From Oscillatoria sp. FACHB-1407 (GTDB taxonomy: Bacteria; Cyanobacteriota; Cyanobacteriia; Elainellales; Elainellaceae), in assembly GCF_014697545.1 (NCBI RefSeq), contig NZ_JACJSA010000005.1:347785-411784 (forward strand): 64,000 bases of DNA. Direction: 5' to 3'. The translations under genes were made by a program, and so were the position numbers. This document shows positions 9,650-17,293 of this stretch, one piece after another; the stretch's first letter is position 1, and the number at the start of each line of letters is the position of its first letter. The notes beneath the pieces are model-generated. The model did not search any database and had not been told where the DNA came from. It was given only the letters and a program-made list of their open reading frames with translations.

Positions 9650-9782
9650 GGTCAGTCTTTTAGTCGCTACAGAAAGGAAATACGGTCAAACGGACAATAT
9701 CATGCAATGGGAAACATTAACACCTCCCATGTCACTTAATCCGGACAAGTCCGTTGATTCTCCTTCGACTGAAGAGCAGCTT

Positions 9783-10952
9783 CTAACGGCGACGCACTTT
9801 GCTGACCATCTTGCGGGAAAACCGCAGGTCTAATCCTTGCGTCTCAGCCCAATCTTGCAGGATTTTGTAAAATGCCTGCCGATCTTCTGTTTGCAGCACA
9901 GCGGTTTGGTCAGCCGTCTCAATCACATAGGGATAGCCACTACCAACAATCACTTCACCACGAACCCAGTTGAGCACCTTTTCCGTTAAGCCTGCCTCAT
10001 GCATCCACAGGGGCATCTCCAATCGGGCAGGGGGATGATCGCGATTGGTTTTGAGATAAGTAAAGGTAATTGCCCGACGTTGCTCTTCATAGTGGTCGAG
10101 AATGCCCGATCGCTCACACAAAAACAGAGGAGTGCGATCGCCCCATTCCATTGAGCGACTAACCAGTTGAGCATCGTGAATCGAGCGCGGCTCTGGCAAA
10201 TCATAGAGTGCCTGCAACATGCCCGTTATATCCTTAGCCGAAGTAGTGTCGATGTAGGCTACGAGCGGGACTCGACGCTCCTCACTGGTGCGCAAGAGTT
10301 CCAGCAAGCAGTCAACATAGAAGGATTTAGTTTCTGCATCAAACACATCGGCAAACGTCGCCACAAGCGACCCATCCAGAAACACCAGACAGCTTTCGGG
10401 TTGAGAGCAGGCTTTCATATACTCCACGAGTCGCTGCGTTTCCATTTGAAAGCGACGCATACTGACTCGCCGATCTGCCATTTCACCATGCTCGCCCACC
10501 CGCAAATCTTGTGGCGTCATGATATCGACCGCAACATCTTTTTCGTAGCCTCCGGTCGGCAGATGCAGATTTTCAAACCACCCAATCTGCACCAGAGCGA
10601 TCGGAATAGAGAGGTCTTTACTGGGATAAATCTGAGAGCCATCCACCGCAAAGGTAGTAATGCCCGTGAGGCGATCGCGCACCCATGCCAGGCTCTGCTC
10701 CCGGTTTTGCCACGCCAGATTGGCGGCAATCACAGCATTAATTCCCTTACTCAGCGGTTCTAACGGTTTAGCCCCAACTGGTTTAGCGCACTTCGCGATC
10801 TTTTCCTCCAGATCGCTATCGGGCATCTCACTCACTTGCTTTAAGGCTTGGCGATACTGCTCTAAAACCTGCATTGCTTCACGATTGAATGCGTTGAACT
10901 CTTCGCGTTTAGCATTCAAAATATCGCGGATCTGAGATGGTTTAAGGGTCAT
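9783..10952 (-). CDS. NurA-domain nuclease-like protein
   Basis: A 389-aa protein of the NurA family (DNA double-strand break repair nucleases, 5'-3' exo/endonucleases in archaea that partner with the HerA ATPase). The conserved start of the domain is FAVDGSQIYPSKD at about residue 97, where the Asp is a metal ligand in characterised members. A second acidic motif (LVFLDGSLVATF) follows near residue 195. An N-terminal helical region (residues 1-80) precedes the domain. No herA gene is adjacent. In cyanobacteria such genes are widespread and not yet tied to a process, so a nuclease role is inferred from the family. Confidence 0.75.
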   Translation of the reverse strand: MTLKPSQIRDILNAKREEFNAFNREAMQVLEQYRQALKQVSEMPDSDLEEKIAKCAKPVGAKPLEPLSKGINAVIAANLAWQNREQSLAWVRDRLTGITTFAVDGSQIYPSKDLSIPIALVQIGWFENLHLPTGGYEKDVAVDIMTPQDLRVGEHGEMADRRVSMRRFQMETQRLVEYMKACSQPESCLVFLDGSLVATFADVFDAETKSFYVDCLLELLRTSEERRVPLVAYIDTTSAKDITGMLQALYDLPEPRSIHDAQLVSRSMEWGDRTPLFLCERSGILDHYEEQRRAITFTYLKTNRDHPPARLEMPLWMHEAGLTEKVLNWVRGEVIVGSGYPYVIETADQTAVLQTEDRQAFYKILQDWAETQGLDLRFSRKMVSKVRRR

Positions 10953-11621
10953 GGAAGTGAAGTAGGGAAGAAATTGACGAGATAAGCAGGATAAAGGGGT
11001 GCGCCAGGAAACAAGAGAGGCGCGGGAGGAAATCCATCAGTACAAGGGGGTGCAGGGGGCGACGCCCCTTGCGTGGGGGTTTCACCCCCACACCCCGTAC
11101 TTTACCCAAGTGGGTGTTGCTACAAATCAACAGGGGCACGGGTCAACTTGACATCGCTTTTAGCCCCAACCAATGGAGGAGATGCAACGTATGGAGAATG
11201 CCACACTGATTGTCCAGGATTCAAGGTGCGATCGCATTGATATTTTCGATGTACATCGCTCACTTTATATGCATCAAGCAGTCGTATGCACACGGCACAT
11301 GGAATGGGTTTAGTTGCCCTGATGAGCAACACAGCAAACCAACGTCGGGTAGTTGGTATGTCGTAGGTTGATGTTCATCGGTTGAACCATAGTAGTTTCT
11401 CTATAGAAACAATTTAGACCTCTTTACTATTCTCCCCGATCTGTCTGTGGTTTAAACGATGCCCATTCATTGAGAATTTTCTATCTCGATCCCAAGTCTG
11501 TATGTCAGCATGTTAAGCTCTGTTTCAATTTAGTCATATCTTTGAGCTTCGTTGCAAAGAGGGTTAAAACTCCGTGATACGATGCATTCCGTGACCTTAA
11601 AGAAATTTGGGAGAAACACCG
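10953..11621. other. Intergenic upstream of chlP, with an R2 element
   Basis: A palindromic R2-family copy occupies roughly 11,030-11,123 (GGGGGCGACGCCCC, GGGGGTTTCACCCCC, and an end GTTGCTAC). The remainder up to 11,621 is AT-rich and must hold the chlP promoter. A 6-bp inverted repeat GTTTCT-CTAT-AGAAAC at 11,395-11,410 is a possible regulator site. No gene recognised. Confidence 0.45.
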
Positions 11622-12845
11622 TTGGCACTAAGGGTTGCTGTAGTTGGATCAGGTCCAGCAGGTTCTTCCGCCGCTGAGACATTAGTAAAAGCTGGAATCG
11701 AAACCTTTTTATTTGAGCGTAAGTTAGACAATGCCAAGCCCTGTGGTGGAGCCATTCCACTGTGCATGGTGAGTGAGTTTGACCTACCCATGGAGATCAT
11801 CGATCGCCGCGTCCGCAAGATGAAAATGATCTCGCCGTCTAATATCGAGGTCAACATCGGTGGCACGCTCAAAGACGATGAGTACATTGGGATGTGCCGT
11901 CGAGAAGTGCTGGATGGCTTTTTGCGCGATCGCGCTCACAAGTTGGGTGCAACGCTGATCAACGGCACTGTGTATGGCTTAGATTTGCCTTCCAATAGCA
12001 CTGACCCTTACACCATTCACTATGCAGACCACTCTGACGGCAGCCTCGAAGGCGTGACCAAGACGCTGCAAGTCGATGTGGTGATCGGCGCAGATGGAGC
12101 AAACTCGCGGGTTGCCAAAGCAATCGATGCGGGCGACTACAACTACGCGATCGCCTTCCAGGAGCGCATTCGTCTGCCCAAAGACAAGATGGACTACTAC
12201 GAAGAACTGGCAGAAATGTACGTGGGTAACGACGTTTCCCCCGACTTTTATGCCTGGGTCTTCCCCAAATATGACCACGTTGCCGTAGGTACTGGCACGA
12301 TGAAGGTCAACAAATCCAAGATCAAAGACCTGCAAGCTGGAATTCGGGCTCGTGCGGCTCACCGCCTTGAGGGTGGCGAAATCATCAAAGTTGAAGCGCA
12401 CCCCATTCCTGAGCACCCCAGACCTCGCCGTGTGGTCGGTCGGGTTGCTTTGGTGGGCGATGCTGCTGGCACAGTGACCAAGTCGTCTGGAGAAGGCATT
12501 TACTTCGCCGCTAAGTCAGCTCGCATGTGCGCCGAGGCGATCGTCGAGTTTTCCCGCAATGGGCAACGCATGATCACTGAAGATGACCTGAAGGTCTACA
12601 TCAAGCGGTGGGACAAGCAATATGGTCTGACCTACAAGGTTCTGGATCTACTGCAAACCGTCTTCTACCGCTCAGATGCGACTCGCGAAGCCTTTGTCGA
12701 GATGTGCTCTGATATTGATGTGCAGAAGCTCACCTTTGATAGCTACCTGTACAAAACTGTTGTGCCTGCTAACCCATTGACGCAGTTGAAAATTACTGCC
12801 AAGACGATTGGTAGCTTGCTCCGGGGCAGTGCCTTAGCTCCATAG
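11622..12845 (+). CDS. chlP: Geranylgeranyl diphosphate/chlorophyll reductase
   Basis: A flavoprotein reductase that reduces geranylgeranyl to phytyl side chains for chlorophyll and tocopherol. The FAD-binding motif is at the N-terminus (VAVVGSGPAGSSAAE), followed by the GG-reductase signature RKLDNAKPCGGAIPL and the second FAD motif GRVALVGDAAGTVTKSSGEG. I place the start at the TTG at 11,622 (407 aa, MALRVAVVGSG). GGGAG lies 8 bases before it, and it matches the usual start of homologs; a TTG at 11,607 would add five residues. A strong hairpin at 12,913-12,950 terminates it. Single gene. Confidence 0.93.
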   Translation: MALRVAVVGSGPAGSSAAETLVKAGIETFLFERKLDNAKPCGGAIPLCMVSEFDLPMEIIDRRVRKMKMISPSNIEVNIGGTLKDDEYIGMCRREVLDGFLRDRAHKLGATLINGTVYGLDLPSNSTDPYTIHYADHSDGSLEGVTKTLQVDVVIGADGANSRVAKAIDAGDYNYAIAFQERIRLPKDKMDYYEELAEMYVGNDVSPDFYAWVFPKYDHVAVGTGTMKVNKSKIKDLQAGIRARAAHRLEGGEIIKVEAHPIPEHPRPRRVVGRVALVGDAAGTVTKSSGEGIYFAAKSARMCAEAIVEFSRNGQRMITEDDLKVYIKRWDKQYGLTYKVLDLLQTVFYRSDATREAFVEMCSDIDVQKLTFDSYLYKTVVPANPLTQLKITAKTIGSLLRGSALAP

Positions 12846-12912
12846 GGGCGATCGCTCCTCTCGTTAGAGCTATCTCATATCTCATCTGACGGTTGTATTA
12901 CAAATCATTGAA

Positions 12913-12956
12913 GGGTAGAAGGATCAGGTTTACGCCTGAAACTTCTGCCCTTTATT
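12913..12956 (+). terminator. Rho-independent terminator of chlP
   Basis: GGGTAGAAG pairs with CTTCTGCCC, with an inner CAGG/CCTG stem, followed by TTTATT. It lies 68 bases after the chlP stop codon. Confidence 0.75.
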
Positions 12957-13476
12957 GTTAGGAATAATACAGATTTATGGTAGTCCTATTGAGGAAAGGG
13001 TGGGGACTAAGAGAGCGAGAGTGAGAGGTTGTGCGCATGGGCATTTCGTACTTCTCACACTCTCTCACCGTCCTTCCCTACAGGGCACTACCCGATCTAT
13101 CAGGTGTATCTTTCAGATTGTGCAGTTGGTTGACCCCATCAATTCTGCTTCTGGTTTTCATCGTTGGCGTCTCCTGTGGAATGGCTAAACCTGGTTTTGG
13201 GGATAGCATGTCGGTAACGCGGTCAATCTTGAAACATGGGTCTGTTCAGGAATGAGCAGGGCTAAATCTGGTTGACTGACAACAGCCTTAAAACCCTTGA
13301 TACTTTCCAGGGTTGGCGAGTCAAATTCGCACCTATGGGATCGAAGTCTATGGCTCAATAGCTCGACTAAGCTTATGCCGCAGTCTACAGTTCCAGTCGC
13401 CACAACGCAAAAACCAGCTTTTCAGACCTCTTTTGATCCATTACAACCACCTCAATCACTAGGGAAAGATTGTTGT
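12957..13476. other. Gene-free interval before the PEP-CTERM gene
   Basis: About 520 bases without a convincing gene. Short open frames here have no ribosome site and no recognisable protein character. It should contain the promoter of the downstream PEP-CTERM gene. Confidence 0.4.
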
Positions 13477-14241
13477 ATGAAACTCTCGTGTTTTAGAGCT
13501 AGCGTTTCAACGTTGACTATTGCCACTGCAAGTGCGATCGCCCTGACTAGTCTGCCTGAGACTGCCATCGCAACAACATTGCTCAGTGCGTCGGGCACCT
13601 GGGAAAACCCCATCGGTGGAGAGCCAACCGTCGAGCAGATATCGATGGGGGACGAGGCAATGATTTTGTGGGGAACTGCCACAACACCCGATGGCAAAAG
13701 TGGTTTGGGCTATTTAGGCGTGGGAGCGTCTGACATCGCGTCTGATATTCCTTTTCTAGTGGGAACACTGCGGCATTTTAACAATCCAGTTGCACCCCCT
13801 AATGTCAGCAGCGTAGAGCTATTGATTAATCTAAATCTGGCGGATGTGGGCGGTTCCCTGGTGAGTCGTTCATTTACCTTTGCTTTTGCGGTTGATGAAA
13901 CCGTCAATGCGACTCCCTGTCTGTATGCCAGCACTATCCCCTGCGCCGATCGCATCTCATTTCTCAATCCCACTACCTCAGAAACCTTTGATGTAGCAGG
14001 CACCGCTTACACCCTGGAGTTATTGGGCTTTAGCGATCGCCCCACTCCCGATGGAGCCTTCGTAAACGAGTTTATTTCTGAAGAACAGGCAACGAACACC
14101 GCTTTTCTGTTTGGCAAACTAACCGCCGCTGTCCCTCGATCGGTTCCTGAACCTGGGGCGATCGTTCCTCTGGCACTGTTGGGGATATGTTTGGGGATAA
14201 GGGGAAAGGATAAGAAATCAAGGATGAAGGATAAAAAATAA
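13477..14241 (+). CDS. PEP-CTERM sorting-signal protein
   Basis: A 254-aa exported protein. The ATG at 13,477 is chosen because AGGGAAAG precedes it and it starts a signal peptide (MKLSCFRASVSTLTIATASA); the frame is open further upstream. The body (from SGTWENPIGG) looks like the choice-of-anchor type of extracellular beta domain, perhaps the K subgroup. The C-terminus has the sorting signal SVPEPGAIVPLALLGICLG followed by a basic tail, which is the substrate of exosortase. The tail codons run into the GGATAA/GGATGAA repeat DNA, giving an unusual Lys-rich end (KDKKSRMKDKK). Function unknown; probably surface-exposed or in the exopolymer. Confidence 0.8.
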   Translation: MKLSCFRASVSTLTIATASAIALTSLPETAIATTLLSASGTWENPIGGEPTVEQISMGDEAMILWGTATTPDGKSGLGYLGVGASDIASDIPFLVGTLRHFNNPVAPPNVSSVELLINLNLADVGGSLVSRSFTFAFAVDETVNATPCLYASTIPCADRISFLNPTTSETFDVAGTAYTLELLGFSDRPTPDGAFVNEFISEEQATNTAFLFGKLTAAVPRSVPEPGAIVPLALLGICLGIRGKDKKSRMKDKK

Positions 14242-14270
14242 AGGAGGATGAAAGAGTTTGATTGGCAACT

Positions 14271-14377
14271 TCATACCGATTTAATGTTTGATTGTGGCCG
14301 ATCACGGGGTAGGGGCGTTTTGCGAAACGCCCTTACGGAATCATGTGCAGCGAAGCCAATTCAAATTGGTATCAGTT
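14271..14377. repeat. Palindromic mobile-like element, family R1, copy 1
   Basis: A 107-bp sequence almost identical to bases 40,882-40,988. Imperfect terminal inverted repeats (ATACCGATTTAA against ATACCAATTTGA) flank a central palindrome GGGGCGTTTTGCGAAACGCC. No coding capacity. Resembles a MITE. Confidence 0.75.
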
Positions 14378-14459
14378 TTATCCTTACGTGAATTCGAGAT
14401 CAGGATTGGGGGATTCTCCCCCAAACCCCCTAGCAAAAGGTGTTTCGGTTATCCTTTTC

Positions 14460-14981
14460 TTACGACAGGTTAGCGATCAACCGATCAACCAGTTGCGACA
14501 TCAATTGGCGATCGCTCTCAGATATGCCTTGTAGTGCCGATTCTCGAATTTCTAGCGCAATCGGCGGCAGCACTCGCTTGAGTTGCTCACCTGCGGGGGT
14601 CAGCCAGATGCGCCAGATGCGTCGATCCTGGCGATCGCGCTCCCGCCGAATTAACCCCCGTTCCTCCATCCGATCCAAAACCCCGGTGAGCGTACCGCCC
14701 ACCTGTTGCAGGCGATCGCCAATGCTAGAGGTTGGTAGCCCATTCTCCTCCCAGAGACAGCACAGGACAACCCAATGAAACGGAGTCAATCCAAAGGGTT
14801 CTAACCGCTCTTGAAATCGCCGCGCAAACAGTTGAGAGAGTAATTTAATACGATAGCCTAACCCTCTCGGAGCTAATACTTTTTGCCATTGCTCAACAAA
14901 AGCAACTGTTTCGTCTTGAACCGGGGAATTAGGCGCAACTCTTGGGGCACACTCTCCATCGGGAATACTTGATTCTGCCAT
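14460..14981 (-). CDS. MarR-family transcriptional regulator
   Basis: A 173-aa DNA-binding protein if begun at the ATG ending at 14,981 (MAESSIPDGE); the frame is open to 15,098. The winged helix-turn-helix is at roughly residues 60-140, with the MarR signature DRLQQVGGTLTGVLDRMEER followed by the wing RRERDRQDRRIWRIWLT. MarR proteins are dimers that usually repress nearby genes and respond to small ligands or oxidants. The divergent neighbours are pentapeptide-repeat genes 370 bases away, which could be targets. Ligand unknown. Confidence 0.85.
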   Translation of the reverse strand: MAESSIPDGECAPRVAPNSPVQDETVAFVEQWQKVLAPRGLGYRIKLLSQLFARRFQERLEPFGLTPFHWVVLCCLWEENGLPTSSIGDRLQQVGGTLTGVLDRMEERGLIRRERDRQDRRIWRIWLTPAGEQLKRVLPPIALEIRESALQGISESDRQLMSQLVDRLIANLS

Positions 14982-15351
14982 AGCCAAACACAGGTGAAAG
15001 TAAACTATAGCAACTCCTATCGCCACCGTTAATCCCAAGTTACAAAGTTGAGTAGACATCAGGGGTGTCAGAGCGTCTTGCAAAACATCCCTCGCCATCT
15101 ATTGCCCTGTTCAGGAATCGGTGTGATTTAGAAATGCTATGTATTCTCTGCAATCAGAAGTGTAATCAATTTGCGTTAATCACGAAATATTCACAAAGAT
15201 AGAATCTCGTGCGATCGCCCCCCAAGCTACAACAAGGGAGTGTAGAGGCTATGCCTCCCGTTAAGGTTAACTCTATCTGTCCAATCTAACTCAACTGACC
15301 AGAGCGCAATTGCCCTGTCCTTTCCGGATTCAACTCGTGACAGACCGAAAA
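14982..15351. other. Divergent intergenic region, marR / pentapeptide gene
   Basis: About 370 bases between divergently transcribed genes. It must contain promoters for both. No clear operator palindrome was found. A short GC-rich GTAGAGGCTATGCCTCCC segment near 15,241 resembles the R2 repeat hairpins. Confidence 0.4.
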
Positions 15352-16203
15352 ATGACACGAGGTGCCACAACAACCCCTATGCCTGAGCAAGAACAACTCG
15401 CGTTATTGACCCGTGGTGTTGATATTTGGAATGAATGGCGACAGACTTGCCATGACAGACCGTGTTTGGGTGAGGCGGATCTGAGTGCTGCCAAACTCAA
15501 AAAGATTAACTTTAGCGAAACAGACTTGAGTGCAACCACGCTAGTTGAGGCAGATTTGAGTGAAGCCGATTTAAGCAAGGCGATTCTGATTGAAACCATT
15601 CTCAGTCGAGCCAAGTTACGCAAAGCCGACCTGAGCGAAGCTTATTTAAGCCATGCTCTGTTAAATGAAGCGGCTCTGCATGAGGCACTGTTAACCGAAG
15701 CGGTTTTAATTGGGGCAAACCTGCGAGAGGCAAACTTTCGGAAAGCCAATCTCAAAGCAGCCATCTTGAGCCAAGCCGATCTCATTCGAGCTATTTTGAG
15801 TGAGGCAATACTAACCCATGCCAACTTGAGTGAAGCGGTTTTGATTGGGGCAATTTTAATCGAAGCCAACTTACGAGACGCCAATCTTGTCAATGCGAAT
15901 TTGAGCCTTGCCGATTTGAGTCGTGCCGATCTGAGTCATGCCAATTTAGAAGGAGCAGACTTAAGTGGAGCCAGTTTAGCAGGGGCTATATTGACCGGGG
16001 TTAACTTAAACCGGGCGAATCTAACAGGGGTAGACCTGAGCATGGTTGATCTGAGCCAGGTCAATTTACAGGGGGTAAACTTAGACGGTGTTGCCGCTGA
16101 CAAATCCACTTTACCTGCACAGGGTTTATCGCCTGCCGATGAGCAACCGTGGCTAACCCTGGAGGATTTTCAGCGATTAGGTGCCGACTGGGGGCACGGT
16201 TAA
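15352..16203 (+). CDS. Pentapeptide-repeat protein
   Basis: A protein of about 283 aa (from the ATG at 15,352; an ATG at 15,379 and an upstream TTG at 15,310 are alternatives). After a short N-terminal region (LALLTRGVDIWNEWRQ) nearly the whole protein is tandem A(D/N)LxX pentapeptides, for example ADLSEADLSKAILIE. These fold as a right-handed quadrilateral beta helix. The last 30 residues are non-repetitive (LTLEDFQRLGADWGHG). Such proteins are numerous in cyanobacteria and their roles are mostly unknown. The next gene is a paralog in the same direction, with the same N-terminal WNEW motif. Confidence 0.85.
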   Translation: MTRGATTTPMPEQEQLALLTRGVDIWNEWRQTCHDRPCLGEADLSAAKLKKINFSETDLSATTLVEADLSEADLSKAILIETILSRAKLRKADLSEAYLSHALLNEAALHEALLTEAVLIGANLREANFRKANLKAAILSQADLIRAILSEAILTHANLSEAVLIGAILIEANLRDANLVNANLSLADLSRADLSHANLEGADLSGASLAGAILTGVNLNRANLTGVDLSMVDLSQVNLQGVNLDGVAADKSTLPAQGLSPADEQPWLTLEDFQRLGADWGHG

Positions 16204-16204
16204 C

Positions 16205-16311
16205 TAGTGTTGCGAACACAAAGTTCTGCAATGTAGGGGGTTTGGGGGCTTCGCCCCCAAGAAGGGGTTTCACCCCGTCACCCCTTTCAAAACTTATTTT
16301 TTGCTGTACTA
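16205..16311. repeat. Palindromic element, family R2, copy c
   Basis: Between the two pentapeptide genes, with hairpins GGGGGCTTCGCCCCC and GGGGTTTCACCCC and the family's CACCCC motif. The boundaries are approximate because the ends are decayed. Confidence 0.45.
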
Positions 16312-16465
16312 GACGCGGTTAATTAACAGTGGCTTCATCGTAGCTTTGCCTTCCGCATCCGGATGCGATCGCCCCCTTTTGAAGAACTGAGGAAAGGCGA
16401 GCGATTTAACGCTGGCGTGTCATCAAGGGCAACGTTCATCTTTACTGTGACCCTACCCCAAACCT

Positions 16466-17293
16466 ATGGCAAATCGAGTATTGCTGGCTCTACTCCAACA
16501 GGGAGCAGACAACTGGAATGAATGGTGGCACACCCACCTGAGTGAGTCAGAGAGCAAACCGGATCTGAGCAAGGCTTCCCTCAGTGAGGTTGACCTCAAC
16601 AGAGTGATTTTGCCAGGAGCCATCCTAATCGAGGCAAATCTGCGAGGAGCCAACCTGTCGCGTGCTCATCTCAGTCTTGCCGATTTTACCTTTGCCCAAT
16701 TAGAGCACGTGGATTTGCGCTGGGCTAACTTGCAGGGGGCTCGCCTGCATACAGCGATCTTACAGGGGGCAAACTTAAGCGAAGCCTATCTGGAATCTGC
16801 CATCCTAACTCAAACAAATTTACAGGCAGCCCAACTGAAACAGGCAAACTTGACCAGAGTAAACGGCGATCGCGCCGATTTTAGATGGGCTGATTTGTCG
16901 GGCGCAAAACTGCAAGAAGCGACCTTGACGAACGCTGATCTGCGGGGGACTAATTTAACCGGAGCAAAGTTGATCAAAGCCGATTTACGTGGGGCAGATT
17001 TGAGCTTATCCGATCTGGTTGGGGCAAATCTAAGTGAGGCTAACCTGCAAGGTGCCAATTTGTGTGGAGCAGACCTGAGCCGAACTAACTTGAACAGTGC
17101 CAACTTGACAGGTACAAACTTACGAGAAGCCTATTTACGCGAAACCAACTTTAGTGCTGCCGATTTGCGAGAAGCCAATTTAACGAACGCTTACTGGCAC
17201 AATGTGAATTTGACCGATGCCAAGCTGAATTCAGTTGAACGGCGGGAGATTCAGGTACAGGGTGTCGCTCTGGCGCGGGGTCTATCGCTCTAA
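16466..17293 (+). CDS. Pentapeptide-repeat protein
   Basis: A 275-aa paralog of the preceding gene. The N-terminus MANRVLLALLQQGADNWNEW shares the LxxLxxGxDxWNEW motif with it. From about residue 32 the protein is tandem A(D/N)LxX repeats forming a beta helix (for example ANLSEANLQGANLCGADLS). The last 20 residues are non-repetitive. The 3' end overlaps the convergent SLH/serine-hydrolase gene by 4 bases. Function unknown. The pair probably arose by duplication. Confidence 0.88.
   Translation: MANRVLLALLQQGADNWNEWWHTHLSESESKPDLSKASLSEVDLNRVILPGAILIEANLRGANLSRAHLSLADFTFAQLEHVDLRWANLQGARLHTAILQGANLSEAYLESAILTQTNLQAAQLKQANLTRVNGDRADFRWADLSGAKLQEATLTNADLRGTNLTGAKLIKADLRGADLSLSDLVGANLSEANLQGANLCGADLSRTNLNSANLTGTNLREAYLRETNFSAADLREANLTNAYWHNVNLTDAKLNSVERREIQVQGVALARGLSL

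Noticed and set aside
9703..9833. Small + strand open frame (MQWETLTPP...) after the R2 element
   Set aside because: No recognisable family and no clear ribosome site; its end overlaps the nurA-like gene on the opposite strand.
12955..13255. Two + strand frames between chlP and the PEP-CTERM gene
   Set aside because: No ribosome site, no conserved motif, overlapping each other in different frames.
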